Source: Deltaproteobacteria bacterium (GTDB lineage Bacteria > Myxococcota_C > UBA6777). Taken from it: DNA of 64,000 nt. The notes below the pieces were generated by a model. That model made no database searches, was not told the origin of the DNA, and worked only from the letters and a program-made list of their open reading frames with translations. The translations under genes were made by a program, and so were the position numbers. The DNA lies in assembly GCA_006226375.1 (NCBI GenBank), contig SBHC01000077.1, forward strand, positions 124,001-188,000. Direction: 5' to 3'. Position 1 is the first letter of the stretch. Each line of letters begins with the position of its first letter. Of the stretch, positions 62,501-64,000 are shown one piece after another.

Positions 62501-64000
62501 GATCCTGTGACCATCACTCTGTTGACTGGCCCGCAAGGTGCCAACATCCAGACCTCGGGTACTACGGTTACGTTGACCTGGCCCACGGATGCTTCCAACG
62601 GCGGTCGCTCCTACAGCTTTGAAGTGGAAGCGTGTGACAACAACAACAACTGCGCCCAGCAAACCTGGACCGTGTTTGTTAACAACATCAATGACCCACC
62701 GGTCATCACTTCCCAGGCTCCGACCAAAGGCACCAGCAGCGTTCAGTATGTGTATGCGCCCACAGCGACGGACCCGGATCCCAACGACACCTTGACCTGG
62801 ACTTTGAAGTCGCAACCGCAGAACATCACGGTGAACTTCAGCACCGCGACAGGCCGTTTGACCTGGACGCCGTCCAAAGCGGATGAGACTCGCACCGACC
62901 TTACCTTTGAGATTGAAGTCAAGGATGCTGCAGGTCTTACGGATACAGAGCAGTGGACGGTGACTGTTGGTAATTCCAACAATCCACCGAAGATTACTTC
63001 CACCGCGCCGACAACCGCGACCGAAGATGCTGTGTATACCTACTCCCCCACGGCTGTGGATCCCGACACCGGCGATACGCAGACGTGGACCTTGGATCAA
63101 GGCCCGACCGGCGCAACCTTCGACACCGCGACAGGTAAGATTACCTGGACTCCCGGTGACACGGATGTTACCAACAGCCCGATCAACTTCAAGATTACGG
63201 TTTGTGACTCGGCCAATGCTTGTGACTCGGAGACCTGGACCGTGACCGTCACTGACGTGAACGATCCGCCAGTGTTCACCTCGAAGCCCAATCCACTGAC
63301 GGCTCGGGTTGGTAACATCTACACCTATCCAAGCACGGCGTCTGACCCCGATCCCAGCGACCAGGGCTTCTTGAAGTTCAGCCTCACGACTCCCAACGGA
63401 AACGCTGCGATTGATCCCACAAGCGGTGTGTTTACCTGGACTCCTGCTCCAGGTGACGCCAACAACGCTGTCAAGTTCACCATTCAAGTGTGTGATGACG
63501 AGACACCGACCCCCGCTTGTGACACCCAAGACTTCACCCTTCAGGTGGGGCTTGGTAATCGTCCCCCGACCATCACAAGCACCGCACCTACCGAAGGCTA
63601 TGTGGGTGAAGACATTGATTACCAGGCCCTGGCGACAGATCCTGACGTCAACGACTCCCTCTCCTGGACTTTGGAGAGCGGTCCTACTGGTGCTTCCGTC
63701 GACAAGGACACCGGCAAGGTAAGCTGGACTCCCAGCCAGGCCGATGCTGGTAAAACCGTGTCCTTTGAGATCAAGGTCTGTGATGACGCCAATCCGCCTT
63801 TGTGTGACACCCAATCCTTCAAGGTGACCGTTGGTCAGAAGTGTCGCTTGGACATCAACTGTCCTGGCAAGCAGATCTGTGTGCAGAAAGGTCGCTTCCG
63901 CGTCTGTATCCCCGAAGGTTGTTCGGTTCTGGCCAACGCTTGTCAGCAAACCTTCTTCTGCAAAGATGGCACCTGCACCGAAGACAAGTGTCCGAATGTG
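59588..64000 (+). CDS. Giant secreted Ig-like repeat protein (partial, runs off right edge)
   Basis: At least 1471 residues, with the C-terminus outside the window. A Sec signal (LGALLLLGALCWSSTANA) is followed by about 430 residues that resemble the IgGFc-binding-protein N-terminal domain of bacteria (ITALEDNTKVTIRDF, VEVVADKPVWVFVG), a moderate match by eye. About ten Ig-like/cadherin-type repeats of 85-95 residues come next, each starting with N-x-P-P and carrying ATDPDPND-type calcium motifs and an ITWTP strand. Two Cys per repeat (VCDxxxACDxQTWT) suggest a disulphide. From about 63840 a Cys-rich module (CRLDINCPGKQIC, CSVLANACQQTFFC) begins. AGGAG six bases before the ATG fixes the start. 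Likely a long surface adhesin. Confidence 0.88.
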   Translation, partial: MFRLSRLRPWLGALLLLGALCWSSTANAVLFQGDGKDYVVYVDGDLWVFSKFANTQITVRDLSTNQVVWSPSLSQAAQQASRSFSKAHLRVESNQPINVATGNLLAHNASGNTQLSYATYLISETGSRLGTTFIGFVSSDIIVFCHKGSINGNNPRVTIEDLSELSGADNDDKSLNRANSTVDKPEVTIWQRGGFDDDLVRITTNQDCAVMAGHNVHAKAIGDWSIMPPSMEPGEGGLAYGTRFYLFVHKTMAITALEDNTKVTIRDFSDGDDGANITLNRNQVYTPIAFGQTYNNYTQSVVSVNGFDDDYVEVVADKPVWVFVGPTSATPNSHSVAPVSIPIGNGEQEAYCFVQKGASNNLQVFVDDNSAEVEITTIAGDQGITTTTRKVGGQGGATWQGPTNGPYWYEANNFSNELVFIRSTKPMSVFCGGLGGSSWQSYISYETLNETPEINVPNNQFKYTIRVGDTLDLSLAFSDPNGDTLTWLDGWSTSSGNPPTGANVTGSGNSRNLKWTPVSGQEGTYFWDIDVTDSGVPPLTTSITIEIEVVSGPANRPPVFVSQIPTTNSVQLNDTFTYNPRATDPDGDPVTITLTSSPPGATYTNGQVSWTASSSSVQIGNQFTFTLEACDNKNACTQQTWTVVVVQVNNPPRFTSTPIVTIREGDLFDYQPVVVDPDPGDQANLRFTNVSIVDTVTLRTPGGAVTNLNTGRITWTPNNQQGGKDYWIEIVVCDPQGSCVIQQWTLRVIDVFSAPPQITSVPPTKGSSGVSYVYSPTFVDSDLPNDSHTWTLNTAPNTATFDNATGRITWTPTQADVGQSFAFELVLCDRTQLCATQRWAVAVTAPNRAPTITSTAPTANAFVNRLFFYQATATDPDPNEILTWSILQGPSAAIIGSNTGALQWTPIAADRGKTITFNIRVCDRANACDSQTWTTTVVGPNQPPAFTSQPPTTVLQGDTYSYNIVAVDPDNDPVTITLLTGPQGANIQTSGTTVTLTWPTDASNGGRSYSFEVEACDNNNNCAQQTWTVFVNNINDPPVITSQAPTKGTSSVQYVYAPTATDPDPNDTLTWTLKSQPQNITVNFSTATGRLTWTPSKADETRTDLTFEIEVKDAAGLTDTEQWTVTVGNSNNPPKITSTAPTTATEDAVYTYSPTAVDPDTGDTQTWTLDQGPTGATFDTATGKITWTPGDTDVTNSPINFKITVCDSANACDSETWTVTVTDVNDPPVFTSKPNPLTARVGNIYTYPSTASDPDPSDQGFLKFSLTTPNGNAAIDPTSGVFTWTPAPGDANNAVKFTIQVCDDETPTPACDTQDFTLQVGLGNRPPTITSTAPTEGYVGEDIDYQALATDPDVNDSLSWTLESGPTGASVDKDTGKVSWTPSQADAGKTVSFEIKVCDDANPPLCDTQSFKVTVGQKCRLDINCPGKQICVQKGRFRVCIPEGCSVLANACQQTFFCKDGTCTEDKCPNV

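Noticed and set aside
61424..63949. Long minus-strand open frames (329 and 506 codons) opposite the Ig repeats
   Set aside because: They mirror the repeat period of the plus-strand gene and have no start signals, so they are by-products of codon bias.

Overview
The window (about half G+C by eye) looks like a chromosomal piece of a Gram-negative bacterium with a large secretome. The evidence is an RND pump, many lipoprotein signal peptides, outer-membrane beta-barrels, a sigma-54 activator, a eukaryote-type Ser/Thr kinase, and big Cys-rich, collagen-like and Ig-like secreted proteins. This style is typical of Myxococcota/Bradymonadota-type deltaproteobacterial lineages. That placement is an inference, because no rRNA or other taxonomic marker gene is present. 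I saw no tRNA, rRNA, CRISPR array or intact insertion sequence.

Layout. 1-3424: RND efflux permease (cut by the left edge) and its periplasmic adaptor. 3510-3717: a repeat-bounded palindromic intergenic element. 3717-6717: a three-gene operon with an ECF sigma factor, a one-helix anti-sigma-like protein and a secreted caspase-family protein with a barrel-like C-terminus. 6982-9036: a Glu/Pro-rich lipoprotein and a methyltransferase. 9152-34534: a 25-kb run of same-strand genes that nearly all encode secreted or lipidated proteins. These are a SpvB/FG-GAP/RHS protein resembling Tc-toxin B-C subunits, a TcA-like protein fused to a Cys-rich lipoprotein N-terminus, a short lipoprotein, a 1157-residue Cys-rich lipoprotein, a membrane-anchored phage-tail-collar protein, two fibrinogen-like lipoproteins, a collagen-like protein with repeated spacer modules, and two related Cys-domain proteins. 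This is the best candidate for an undescribed system: a surface-displayed, Tc-toxin-like assembly with adhesins.

34661-34729 holds three 23-bp repeats between the divergent transcription units. 34857-38689: a helical membrane protein, a DUF445 protein and an FHA-sigma-54 activator, which converges on a Ser/Thr kinase (38710-40644). 40793-41009: a 217-bp inverted-repeat structure. 41123-45085: exopolysaccharide-type genes (sugar transferase, glycosyltransferase, STAS protein, deacetylase-like protein). 45420-49903: a small lipoprotein between two terminator-like hairpins, a DUF547 lipoprotein, a SulP transporter, a doubtful small membrane protein and an outer-membrane protein. 50015-54183: a rhodanese lipoprotein, a six-copy 43-nt hairpin repeat array, an unknown helical protein and an AidB-like acyl-CoA dehydrogenase, which is translationally coupled to a hybrid histidine kinase (54180-56108). 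56202-59316: polyprenol-phosphate mannosyltransferase, PcnB-type nucleotidyltransferase and an unknown protein. 59588-64000: a giant secreted protein with about ten Ig-like repeats, cut by the right edge.
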